Below are positions 11,110-22,815 of a stretch of 64,000 nucleotides of DNA, in pieces; the first letter of the stretch is position 1, and every line of letters starts with the position of its first letter. Position numbers and translations under genes: made by a program. The DNA comes from Apostichopus japonicus (Eukaryota > Echinodermata > Holothuroidea > Aspidochirotida > Stichopodidae). The stretch spans positions 10,019,713 through 10,083,712 of the forward strand of contig NC_092574.1 in NCBI RefSeq assembly GCF_037975245.1, in the 5' to 3' direction. The notes beneath the pieces were generated by a model. It made no database searches and was not told the DNA's origin. It saw only the letters and a program-made list of their open reading frames with translations.

Positions 11110-12120
11110 AACGGACCGGAAGCTTACATCTTCCCCCTCTTGGCATGGTCAGCCATCATAGTGGCCCCGCTGACCCCGGTTCGGGCAAAAGTTATCCAGC
11201 TCCTAGCGCACGAGCCAGCGATCCTGCCGGACAAACCACAGTCGGTTGTCCCATAGACGGGGCGCTGGCTCACCCGGACAGCAAGGGCCTACAATTAGGT
11301 GCCTGGAAATTGTCTGGTGTTTCCTTAGACAGAAAGGACTTTGGCCGCCAGAGTGAGAACAACCTTGGTACTTACATTTTCTGCCTACGGAGATTCGGAG
11401 TATGCCGAACGAGACAGACTCTGCCTACCATGGCCTTTCTAACCTTGATCGCCGACTCCTTACCCACACTGTTCCAAGAAGGGAGGCAGGGTTTAGACGA
11501 TCAAAAACTTTCGTTCGGCTGTTGCCGCCTTCCATCAGGGGCTTCCCCTACGGCTCCACGCCAGGCAGCAACGGCTCGCCTTGACTAAGGTGCCTTCAGT
11601 CCTACGGTTTGTGGGGTGCTGATAGTTCTCGACCCCTCCTTCTTCGCTAGAACCAGGTTTGGGCTCTCCTACCGGGAGACATCATCATCCCAGAGATCAA
11701 GACCTTCTCTTTGATCCCCGAGGACAGACTACAGTATGGTTTCCCATTAGGGCACTGAAGTGGTACCTCAACAGAACACAAGATCTCTTGGGTACTTCGA
11801 CATCTCTGTTCTTCCTCCTTCGAGTGCCCCACTCAGCAGCCTGGGAGGATACCTTGTCCCGCTGTTTGGTGGAAGCCGTCCGCCCTCTGGCTACAGGTCC
11901 AGGCAGATCCATGGCTCACAACAGCAGGGGTTTCACTGCTTCTACAGCCCTGTTCGCAGGTTTTCCAATAGTGGACATCTGCAAGACGACGGCGTGGAAG
12001 ACTCCAATCGCTTCGTCGCCTGCTACTTATCGGACATATCACAGGCCGATTTGGCTTTGGTCGCTCGATGATACGAGCTCCGGGGGTCCCACCCCTCGGG
12101 CCTCCCACCATCGGACAGTG
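11110..12120 (+). pseudogene. DIRS-like element, tyrosine recombinase relic
   Basis: After a short gap from the RNase H relic, fragments of a second ORF are readable in shifting frames: YIFPLLAWSAII near 11124, LGAWKLSGV near 11299, and near the end VDICKTTAWKTPIA in one frame continuing as FVACYLSDI in another. These resemble the N-terminal 'FP....W..L', the 'LAAWKLSG' segment and the C-terminal catalytic part of DIRS tyrosine recombinases. At least two frameshifts break it, including one in the C-terminal segment near 12005. The catalytic Arg/His/Tyr set cannot be assigned with confidence. Confidence 0.55.
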
Positions 12121-12126
12121 CCACTC

Positions 12127-12225
12127 GGTGCATAGGTTGTGGGGAGACAGGTAAGTGGGGAACGAAGTAAATATTATAAAACTTACTGGTTTATATATTT
12201 ACGAGTGACCCACTTACCTGTCTCC
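12127..12225. mobile_element. internal inverted-repeat junction of DIRS-like element
   Basis: Bases 12127-12174 are the reverse complement of the left arm's first 48 bp (8555-8602). Immediately after, 12173-12225 are the reverse complement of 12759-12811. Two head-to-head terminal-repeat copies therefore meet here, each containing CTTACCTGTCTCC or its complement. This could be an internal complementary region, or the junction of two nested elements. Confidence 0.6.
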
Positions 12226-12660
12226 ATTTCCCGCCACCCTCCCCCGAGGGAGGTGGGACGCAGCCGGACGGGGGAGCGGTCGTTCGACCTGACTCATGAC
12301 TCCTCGCGTTTCGTCGATAGACATCGCCACCCCCTGGGTCGCCTGCGGCTACTTGTCTACCGGTGGGTGTTGTTTCCTTAGTTCGGTTTACCAGGTTACT
12401 CTTTACCATCTAAGGTAGTATGGGCCTCGTCCCCTTGTTCAATTAGGCCTCTGTAAGTGTAGGGGGAGGCACGCCTACGGGGTGACGGAGGGCGGACCCC
12501 CACCCCGACTGTTCAGGGTGGGCTCCACCCTCTGCCTGGAGGCGTCAGCAGTCTTTGTTAGCGTTAGATTTTTCCTTCTCGGCGAGCTCGGCGGGTGGCA
12601 GGGTTTACCCGCCACCCTCCCCGAGGTCGCGTCAGGGGCCACTTTGTGGGAAAGTGGTCT
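12226..12660. other. GC-rich spacer between inverted arms
   Basis: This is much richer in G+C than its surroundings. The phrase 'cccgccaccctccccgagg' occurs near both ends (about 12229 and 12607). No coding motif was recognised. Confidence 0.5.
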
Positions 12661-12811
12661 CAAAATGAAGGAAGGCCATTTGGGCCAGTGAGGGTGTACA
12701 GTGTTAAAAGATTACCAGGGCATTCTAGACACGGTAGAATGCGGTGCATAGGTTGTGGGGAGACAGGTAAGTGGGTCACTCGTAAATATATAAACCAGTA
12801 AGTTTTATAAT
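12661..12811 (-). mobile_element. right inverted terminal repeat of DIRS-like element
   Basis: Bases 12661-12745 are the near-perfect reverse complement of 8596-8684. Bases 12759-12811 are the reverse complement of 12173-12225. The arm thus pairs with both the far-left repeat and the near junction, as expected of a DIRS-type inverted terminal repeat or of a nested foldback arrangement. Confidence 0.7.
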
Positions 12812-14110
12812 TTTGCGTTGGGTCGCTTTTTTTCCACTTTTTTAACATGTGCATCGATTTTTTTACATGTATCAATCATAAAACAGCAATCTAAGATACC
12901 ATCCAAGTTTCACCCTGCCAAGAGCGTTAATTAGCCAGTAATTAACGATTTATGTCGATAAATGAGAAGAGTGTCCTCGACAAATTTCACAGTTAAAATT
13001 AATCGCATACAATTCCGCCAAACCCACTAGTTTGAATTCAACCAATCAGAGATGCAGGTTTAGTTATGAGCCGTTGCTAAAAATAGATTCAAGACTTCGC
13101 GTTGGTTGTACCAGGGAGTTGTTATGCAACTCCCTGGTACAACTGCCATATAGACTGTACACAAATCAAGCGTGGTGTTATATTACGTATCTGTCAATGA
13201 CGTTCGTAGTGTTTAAATATTCATATTATGGGCGAGGTTTATTGGGTTCCCAACGGGAAATATCTTGGAGAACAACAAAGTTGAAAGTTGCAAATTTTTC
13301 GACTTTAATGCCACCATTTGAAGTAAAATATAAATAGATTGGCTAGTTATGTATGTCGTTATGGCAAAGTGGAATCAGTGAGGTTGAGAAAAATCATAGA
13401 AAAGGACGCAAAATGCTGCTTTAAAACTAAGATGCAGATGTATGTAACAAGTGGCCATTGAAGATTTTTTATCTCGTTCATTTTGTTTTCCCTCTTCTAT
13501 TTTTATGAAGCGATATAAAAAAAGATTGAGAAAGGCGAACCCATCGTTCCAATTGTTTCATATACACATATTTGATCATTTCCATGGTTACACTTAGAAT
13601 ACACAATGGAACTACATTTTATGAATAGTAATATTTCATAACTTTTTTCATAACTTTTTATAAAGATATCCTTTATACTGAGGGTTGCTAATCTGTGTTA
13701 ACTGTGTCTTGGTTCGCCCAGGCCATCTGGATTTTAATCTGTTCCCAATTTGCACAATACTATGATAAGATAATCTTATCACGGTGCAGCCACCACTGCC
13801 AGCTACAGGCTTCCCCTTTAAACATGAACATTAAAATCTCAGCCACTCCACTAATGTGCTACTATATACACATGTTTGATCAGTTAAATACATAAACAGT
13901 GGATCAACCATTCATATGAACTTTTTGCCTAATTGATGGAGACAGATATGTAAATAACTCCCAACTGTGTCTGTTAGTCTTGTGAGTCAGGTAGTGGAAA
14001 TCAATTAGCCATCCTAAATGACATGTTGCAGACATTGATTTAATTAGCACGCATTGCAGACAGAAGTAAAGAAAAACATGTATGTGTGCTCTAATATGCA
14101 GGGTTAGTAT
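12812..14110. other. intronic stretch without recognised gene
   Basis: Within the putative DIS3 last intron. A small inverted repeat occurs near 13109-13142 ('ttgtaccagggagttg' and 'caactccctggtacaa'), a 16-bp perfect hairpin with a 2-bp loop. Nothing else was recognised. Confidence 0.5.
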
Positions 14111-14112
14111 AA

Positions 14113-14310
<198 letters not shown>

Positions 14311-16265
14311 GTTTATATTTAGCTGCACATTTACAGTACATATATATCTGTCTCTCTGATTTCTGGTTCTAAAGGAACTTTCTAAGAACTAAAATCTTTT
14401 AAGAAAGAGATCAATTTGCGAAAAATCAGGTTTGAACCATTAGCTCTTACTTTGGCATTGTTGAAGCGATTTTTGTCTGGTTTAGGCCAAACTGGTATTT
14501 ACACACCAACATAGAATTAACTAAATAACCAAATATTTAGAATTAATGCTGACCTAGTTCCTGTACTACTTTAAGTTTTAAAAACAGATTATAACAGGGA
14601 TACATACTGATGTGGTTTTTCTTCTTGTGCATGTCGAGAAAAATCAATTAACAATACTGCAACTGGTACCATTGAAATTCTTCTAATTGATTCTGTACAT
14701 TGAAAAAAGGGCAAATACATGCATACCGTAATGTCTCAATTATTTGGTCTGGATATTTGTCTCCATTATCATTTGATTGATTGATTAATTGATTGATCGA
14801 TTGAACAATGGTTTGACTGCTGGATATATCCACCTGATAAATCCGGGTTCCTTTTTCTTATAGAGTACTGTAAGTAGGGAGCCGTTTAACAGCATGCACC
14901 CAGATATAGAAGCTTGGCTTCGAATAACTTTGATCAAAGACTTTGGCTTTTGTCCAAACACACTTAAACTTCCCATTTTTTGGATATATAGTATGCATGC
15001 TCACCTGGACATCAGGTCAATTGGTTTTATTTGATAGTTTCACATCTTAGCAGCAGGGGTGAAATTAACGCATAACAACAGAAACAGTGCCCATGTAGTT
15101 CAGTTCCTGCGGCTGCATGCTGCGTCTGTAGCATACAGTAATGTTGAGCTCTGTATTTCGATCATGGTCGAAGAAAGTCAAATATATTGGATTTCTATCA
15201 TTCTATACTTAACCTTACGTATGATAGGAATTGACCACTGTGTTATCGACACCTCTGCACAGGCGTTTAGTAATCGCCACCAAAATCACAACAATTCAGA
15301 TACGTTGTTATCGAAGCTGTCGTCCAGCTGTGTCGCGACTTCACCACAATACCGATACCGTCCAGAATCTTGGAACAGGGTGGTTGAAGAAAGTTACTTG
15401 CAAGATAATTGTACAGGTCTGGAAATTAACTCTGTCTGTGTATCATGCACAAGGAATGTTTGAATTAAGATGTTCAAATATGAACCTGCAGTTTGAAGGT
15501 TTCCCGAGGGCAAAAACATTTAAAGGTTACAAGTAAAGCAGTGGGATGCCATATTTTCTGTTTGGGAATTAAACATACTTCTAACAAATAACTGCCCGGA
15601 ACATTATTCGTAGTTAAATGAGAGGTGTAGTCACCAGTCATTTGTAAATATTATATATTTTGGCTGTATTTTTGGTTTCTCACTGAGCCTCTCATCTCCT
15701 ACACAATTTTTTGAAGCGAATTTTTTTGTTCGATCATCCGCCACAATATTAGTTTACAGATATGTTAGAATTTTAAGGAGATGCTATATTACCTTTACCG
15801 TTCAGCATTAGTCTGTATGATAGAGGTACAGTGCCCAGAGCTGTGTTGATTTTTGGCAGGCTAGGCCTGAGAGCCCATACATTGACTTCCCCAAACAGCC
15901 AAGAAAAAATGTTATCTTCACTTGGGCCGATCGGATATCAGACACAATTAAAGTCTAAGACTTGAACAAAGTCTAAATCTGACATCATTGCGGTACAAGT
16001 TGCATGAATGTTGGACGGTTTTCTTAATGTACTGTATTTACAAGGTGTTAATTTTCTGTAATGGAGATGCATTGTTTCTACAAGCTGAATCTGTAAGATA
16101 TATTTTATATACAGTACAACAGTTGGGTTTGTGTCTCCTTCAATGACACAAAGTGATGGCAATTATTCTGAGCCAACTCAAAAATGCAGCTCTTTTACTA
16201 ATATGGGATGATCTTAATTGTACTACATATAAACCTTGAATGACTGTAACCAGAATATAAGGCAA
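14311..16265. other. intronic stretch without recognised gene
   Basis: Two overlapping open frames at 15059-15536 have no recognisable motif or convincing splice context. No repeat family was recognised. Confidence 0.45.
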
Positions 16266-16266
16266 G

Positions 16267-16438
<172 letters not shown>

Positions 16439-16441
16439 GTA

Positions 16442-16715
16442 GAGGGAAATTATGTGGGTGAAACAGGCTCCCGTTTCTGCTTACATTTTAATAATCACAA
16501 AAAATCTATTTGTGATAATTTTGCAGGATTCCCAGTTTCCGAACATTTCAATCTTCATAGTCATTCTCTCAAAAACCTAAAATGTGTTTTAATTGCCTAG
16601 AACTTCAAATTCGCTACTGAGCGTAAACGTACAGAAATCGATTGGATCTTTAGTATTAAGTCTCACACCACTGGCCTCAAAAAAGACTGGGGACCCCTTG
16701 ACAACTATCAGTTAC
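16442..16715 (+). pseudogene. Penelope-like element, GIY-YIG endonuclease relic
   Basis: One frame reads [18 protein letters not shown], then PVSEHFNLHSHSLKNLKCVLI, an in-frame TAG at about 16600, and then ERKRTEIDWIFSIK with GLKKDWGPL. The order 'YVGET...R...H, P...HF...H....L, E..WI..L.T..P.GLN' is that of the C-terminal GIY-YIG nuclease of Penelope-like retroelements, which nicks target DNA to prime reverse transcription. The GIY half is cut off by the TA microsatellite. The RT domain is absent. The internal stop marks it as dead. Confidence 0.75.
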
Positions 16716-17956
16716 AAACATATGTAATCCTTTCTTTGCTCCTTAATCCACTTCTTGTATAGTCATGGTTTATTTGGTTTTAATTCCATCTATGCAACTT
16801 ACACTTATCTAGCATCATACTTTCATTGTGTTACATTTGTACTTTTCATTCGACTGCCAAGTATTGCTGATGAAGGTCCCAATATATTTCTAAAACATTA
16901 CTCCTTATTTGTCAATTATGAATCATATCTTATTTCTCTGCTTTCTCTATTTATACTGTATATGTATACTGCATTAGATCTGTACAGTAAAAATTCTACC
17001 AGCGATCCAGCATATGGTTTCAGATAACTGTGGCTATTTGGTGTTCCCATATCTGTATTGGAAACCTTACACCCATGAATGTTGAATATATATACGTATG
17101 CATGTATGCATTAGTTGAAGGAAGGTAGTATTCAGTTTAAATCAAACACTATGTCCTTATGCTTCATGTATGCACACACACACACATACATGCATGACGG
17201 AGCTGCACCACTTACAGCGGGTTAGGTGGGAAAATGTTACCCCTCAAATGTTAAATCGTCTACATGTGGTAATTTGATAATTATTCTGTCTGCCATTAAG
17301 TACGTACAATGTCAAAACAAAACAAAAACAATTTTATGAACCCTTAACGGTTTTTCGGCTGGCAGGGACGTGAGTTTAGATCAAAACCATCTGTTGTGAG
17401 TTTCATACTGAGTATAATGCCAGTCATGATTCTGGTAGGAAGTTTGCTGTGCTCAAAAATCATTAATTATAAAGGGAAAATGAAATATCAAAGAAAACTG
17501 AAGATGCTGCAGTTTCCAGGAGCTTCAACTCCTCGACTCCAACAGGGTTCTAGATCACCCAAGTGGTAAACCTTTCTTCTCCATCTGACAGTGCAACCTC
17601 TCCTCTCCACCTCTTCCTCCTCCTCCTCCTCGCTCCTTCCTCAGTGATCAGAAATACCCTGAACTACTGTAATACATGTCGTAAGTGCCAATTACTTGAT
17701 TGTGCAGTTGTTTTCAACATCTATCAGGTAGACATGGCGATCAGCTGATCAATCCACTGTAACAGAGGTACAGCAGAGAGGTAAACAGGCAAGGTCACGC
17801 AAAGGTCACTTGAGTGGGTGATGTGTGGCTTGTATATCATAACAAATTATAGCAACAGGCTTGGCATAAAGTATTCATGTATGTCTATTATTCAGGAAGA
17901 AAGGTTGATACTGTTAAATAGAATTGTGAAAGGCACTTTGTGTCTGCATGTATATA
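16716..17956. other. Penelope-like 3' flank and unassigned sequence
   Basis: The phrase 'ctgatgaaggtcccaatata' near 16869 resembles the 3' region found after Penelope-like ORFs. Beyond about 17030 nothing is recognised apart from a short pyrimidine-rich (CTC)n stretch near 17604-17630. Confidence 0.4.
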
Positions 17957-18414
17957 TTTAGCACAGCCAGGCTTGTTGTAGACTGCTATGACTTCAACAC
18001 ACCATCGTTGAGTATCCTCCATTCTTTGCACTGGTTGCCAGTTGAATTCAGAATGAAGTTCAAAGTACTGCTCCTGGTGTATAAGTGCATTCATGGAATG
18101 GCACCCGCCTATTTGTCAGACGATCTGTCCTTCCAGGTCAATACTCGTTATACCTTGCGTTCTAGCAATACACTCACTCTCACTGTTCCCAGAACTAAAC
18201 TGAAAACCTATGGCGACCGTGCCTTTCCATCAGCCGGGCCCAAGCTCTGGAATGGTCTGCCCATATCTGTGCGGAGTTCTCCCACTCTCAGTCAGTTCAA
18301 GTCTTGTTTGAAGACTCATTTTTTCAAGTTGGCGTTCTATTAGGGTTGTACAGCGCTATTGCATACTTCGTAGATTTTAGCGCTTTATAAGTTCATTTAT
18401 TATTATTATTATAT
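17957..18414 (+). mobile_element. 3' end of an L2/CR1-like LINE
   Basis: An open frame to the TAG at 18341-18343 encodes the C-terminal tail of a non-LTR reverse transcriptase ORF2: LHSLHWLPVEFRMKFKVLL, VYKCIHGMAPAYLSD, LRSSN, VPRTKLKTYGDRAF and GPKLWNGLPISVR. This tail is well known from L2/CR1-type LINEs of fish and marine invertebrates. The 3' UTR is short, contains GCGCTTTATAAG and ends in (TTA)n at about 18401-18414. The RT core is missing (5' truncation), so the copy cannot move by itself. The frame is unusually intact for its age. Confidence 0.85.
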
Positions 18415-18416
18415 AG

Positions 18417-18452
<36 letters not shown>
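18417..18452. repeat. (TA)n microsatellite
   Basis: TA run directly after the (TTA)n tail of the LINE fragment. Confidence 0.9.
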
Positions 18453-18455
<3 letters not shown>

Positions 18456-20619
18456 CATATAAATATATATATCTATATGTATTTGAATGACATATACTTG
18501 AGTTGTTATGATCAGATGCTATCTCAACATTAAACCAGCAATTGACATCATTTATACCTATTTGAATATTCAAATATTTGCACGGTATGGAAATAGAAAA
18601 TAAAATGACCTTTCATTTACCAGATCTATACATTTGCCAATGTTGCAATCTCAAGTAGTACATTTGTTATGTTTTATATGTACACTTTGCACTGAAAGTA
18701 TGTAGATATTTATTATCTTTGTATGGACAAAAATAAATAAAGGTGGGCTTGCTTGTAGATTCTGTCCTTCGCACCACCCGATTAAAAAATAATATCAATA
18801 CTGCCCTCCACTGGTTTGTCTCCTGTTGCACATAATTTCTTAGCAATCCCGTATTTACGGCTAGTAAGTAATATACAGGTTTGGGTACCTGAAGTGATGG
18901 CCTTGACCAAATTCCTGCATAGTTTCTTGTCTGTGGCAGTGTCAGTAGTATGCGGTAAATTATTACGCCACGTTTTCGTGTGTGTTGTGTGATACAAAAC
19001 TCTGTGGTTTGTTTATACGTTCAAAACCTGTCACGACTAGTGGGCTGTACAGTATAGCTAGCTTATGTAATGCGAGGGACGGGGCGCGGGGTGCGGGGAG
19101 GGGTAAAGGGAGACGGATAAACTACAGATGATCAACCGATCGGAACCTGTCCCTTCTTTAAAACTCTGGAAACTAAGCCCACATCTTCCGTTGCATCAAC
19201 ACGGTGGCTACACACGCACAAATTCATATATATATACAAGACCCAGGAGACCTGGATTTTGTTGGTTCAATTGGCTACTTTTTGTATTACAATTTAATAC
19301 ACTTTTGCCTGAATTGTGAAGTCCCTGGATGGAAGTATTTAAACCATTGTCTGAGACTGAACAGTTTGACCTCGAAAGACAATATATACAGGCTGTATCC
19401 ACCCTGAACAGTACACAGACTTGTTTTTCTGGTTCCGCTCCAGTGACTCCAGGGAAGGTTGGAACCTCCTTTCTTGGTTCTTCCTCCTTTTCTTCTTTCT
19501 TATCTTGGGTTTGAAAACAACGTTTTAAAATACTGTATAGTACTAACAGTAGCACTTGGCTTAAGTCTAGTTTCATTTATAGCCGCATCAGTTTTATTAT
19601 TACTGAAGGTCTAAAGAATGTGTGTTAATTCCTGTCCCTCGATCACCCCACACCGTTTGCCTCAATGCTAAACAATAACAATTAAGCTATGCCATATCTC
19701 CAAGCCGGCAACTGTGCTATTAATTATCCATTGTGATCATGGCCAAACAGATTATAAACTTATATCTGATTATAAACTTATATCTTGGTGGTCTTTTCTT
19801 TTGAACGAACAGCAAATATATTCTAGAGAATAATTCACACAATTGTAACAATAAGCTTTTCTTCTTTGCCTAAGTTTACCCATAGTATTTGAAGAGATGT
19901 CCTGAGAACAAATGATAGATTCAAATTTAAACGTATGGACCTATGATCTCGGCTATAGATGTGTGTGAGTTCTATCTTTGTTTACTAACAAAGCAATCAT
20001 TCTCTACTTCGAAACATTAACGAGTCGGGGATGGACACATGCATGCCCAAGGAATTTACATACTGGCCTATATACTTAATGTTCATCGAAAGACAACATA
20101 CCTTGTGTAAACACGCGTGTCACAGATTTAACTATACCCGCAAACCAACTGGCGACTCAAGGCATGTGTGCAGGCCAACCCGTTTGCTAGTGATTTCGTA
20201 GTGATTCAGTGTAAAAATATGTAGTTTTGAAAGTCCTGAAAAGTTACATTTATCAAATAATAAAGTATATTATTTGGTTCAATATATTTTAAAGCAGTGA
20301 TTAGACAGGAAGAGTACTTACTGAGTAGTGAGAAGAAAGGTGTGAAAATAAAGCCTTGTCAGGATTAATTTTTAGTCTAACTTAAAATGCGGGACCGGTA
20401 AAATTAATAAGGTACCTGGCACACGTCAAGCTAGTAGCAGGTTACGAAAAAAAAATAAAGCAAGACCTTCAGAGATTTGCAATTTATTAAAAGGGTGACT
20501 TTCAAGGTTGAATTTTAGTTGGATTAAAATGTTATAGCGGCCTACAAAAAGGCAAAAATTCGAGTGCTAGTAATATTTCTACAGCTATTGAGGTTCTCAA
20601 TATAATTCAGGTTTCAAAA
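18453..20619. other. intronic stretch without recognised gene
   Basis: No exon, RNA gene or repeat family was recognised. Open frames are at most 122 codons and look random. Confidence 0.5.
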
Positions 20620-20960
20620 CCGCTAAATTTCTGGATTGCTCCTTTAAGGCTAAAGACACGATGACATCCATGCAGTGCAGTACTAAATGTAAATTCTAAC
20701 CTATTTATATATTGGTTGTTAATTCTAATAACTCCTCCAACACATGTTCTTATAACTTTATGAAAACAACAGACCACCTGTGGACGACATTTAACACTGA
20801 TTTGTACTGCATTTATTGTAAGCAACACACATGTGGCCATAATAGGTAAGCTTATAAATGCTAGTGTTGTGTTGCATCTGACTGAACTGGCCTAAAGGTC
20901 TGTGGATGTAATAGACTATATAGTCCAGTCACTTTAATTGATGAACCACAGCTATATATA
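20620..20960 (+). repeat. dispersed repeat, copy 1
   Basis: Shares order and blocks of sequence with 61415-61745: 'tgctcctttaaggctaaa' at the start, 'acatgttctt', 'aaacaacagagcacc'-like blocks in the middle, and 'tagactatatagtccagtc' near the end. The two are in the same orientation and strongly diverged between blocks. Family unknown. Confidence 0.65.
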
Positions 20961-22095
20961 ATTCAAGGGTCAACAATTTCTCAAAACTTAAAGGTGTTTT
21001 ACTGTACGAATATATGAATTTATTGATAGCTAAACATGTTTCTTATGGTCTTCAACTTATCAAAGTTTCTTTTGTGCCTAAAAATCACATATATCCTTTA
21101 AGGCATACGATGTAGAAATTACTGGACTAGTGTATGGAAGTTTTTAAATTGAAGGCATGTCAAAGGCATGGGACAATGTTAAATTTATCAATGGTCTATT
21201 AACCTTTACATCTATGTGGCTTTCAGGATGTAGGATACTGTATCTAATTGACTTCCTGGTTGCTGATGTATCGCACATGTGTGTATCTTCAGGATTGACT
21301 CTATTTTAAGTTTGTTACTGTCCAAATGTATATATACATAAGGAAGTGTTTGTCTGTTGTTGAGTACAGGGTTGCAGATATACTCTATAATAAAGGATAA
21401 AGGTTGGGCATCAGGAAATAGGTACAGTAGCTGCCTACTGTCTGATTGCATACAAACAAAGAGACCTATGTGTGACATTATCGTCACAATACCCCGGATA
21501 GGTTGACCGGACTTCTGAGTTCCAAGATCATATCAGACGTTTATGTATAGTACGTGTATGGGCTTTAATGAAAATCCTAACAACATTCATTACTGTAGTT
21601 GGTTAATGTGATGTTTTTTTGTGCTGTTCTGTATGCTTTAAAACTCTCCTTAATTGCCATTGCTGAGATTAACAGTCCCTCCACAGCCCTAAAGGTACCA
21701 TATGCTTGCTGCCTCCCCCCCCCCTTGACCCCACCACCCTGCTGTAACAAAGTTTGCAGGCACAATAATAAGTAGGCCATAATGCAGAACTGCCTCATTG
21801 CATTGATTGTAACCCCCATGCAAATCCCCCCCCCCCCAGATGTTTTCACTGTTTGCATACTGTATTTATCAAATGGGCTTTTAACTCTTCATTTCATTGA
21901 TCCAGCCAGTGGTTTTATTCTGGCTGGTTTATTGGTCTCCACATCTTTGCATTGTGCTTTTTAATTCCGGATCAGATCTTCTGATGTTACCCAGACGGTC
22001 ATCATGGAATGGATGTCAATTAATGAAGTTTTTAACAGGCTATGTAATTTTTGAATTTTGTAAATTGCAATGTAGGTTATTAACTTGACTTAGGA
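20961..22095. other. intronic stretch without recognised gene
   Basis: Nothing recognised apart from two C-runs near 21715 and 21828. Confidence 0.45.
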
Positions 22096-22815
22096 TGCTT
22101 TTACACTAGATCCGGATCAGATCTCGACGTCAGGATCTGATCCTGTGTAAAAGTAAGTTGGCCTGACGTTTCGATCCTAGCAGGAACTTCTTCAAAGGCT
22201 AAATGAAAATAAAATAAAACTGTTAGCAAACTGCCTATCCACTAGAGAGCCTGTGTAGGAGAATGTGTAAAAGTAAGTTGGCCTGACGTTTCGATCCTAG
22301 CAGGATCTTCTTCAAAGGCTAAACGTCGAGATCACGGCTGTAGTGTAAACGCAGTTCAGATCCGGATCTGATCTTCCTATGTTGATGCTGGCAGAGACAA
22401 GGATCTGATCTGGACGTCGAGATCAATTTTTTTCAGTGTAAACACTCTCGCATCACCAGGGACCCGAGATAGCCTGTGACCTCATTGCCTCACATTGTGT
22501 GACATTCCAGTCCTGTATCATGCATGTTCTAATTCCTACGTAGATTAAGTGCATGTGGGCCGTGCATAGCGTAGTATTGTCACCCTAAGGCAAATACACC
22601 ATGATAAAGAAACTGTTGGAGTATACATACTACGCGATCCGTCTGCGCATGACACATTTCCAATCCGATTTTTTACCAACATCCGGTGAATAGCAGGGGA
22701 GGATCAGAGAACAACTCAGGTGTAAATGTGTCTGGATCAATGCATGAGTTTACCCAATGGAGAGATGATCCTCTGATAACATCAGGGGATCCGATTCGGA
22801 TCTAGTGTAAAAGCA
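22096..22815. mobile_element. non-autonomous element with 19-bp terminal inverted repeats
   Basis: The left end TGCTTTTACACTAGATCCG (22096-22114) is repeated perfectly in reverse complement at 22797-22815. Subterminal zones are rich in GGATC/GATCC motifs. There is no transposase ORF, so it would depend on a related element. I could not see a convincing target duplication, so the superfamily is open. Two copies of a 60-bp Penelope-associated-looking repeat are embedded (22144-22203 and 22264-22323). Confidence 0.7.
22144..22323 (-). repeat. 60-bp direct repeat with GATCC hairpin and GAAACGTC motif
   Basis: Two nearly identical 60-bp units with a 120-bp period. On the minus strand each has a GATCCTGCTAGGATC hairpin (imperfect in the first unit) followed by GAAACGTCAGGCC. 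This matches the motif at about 2886-2912. It looks like part of a retroelement end, possibly Penelope-like. Confidence 0.65.

Noticed and set aside
15059-15536. Two overlapping open frames of 134 and 101 codons
   Set aside because: They lie within the putative DIS3 intron, with no recognisable domain and no supporting splice signals.
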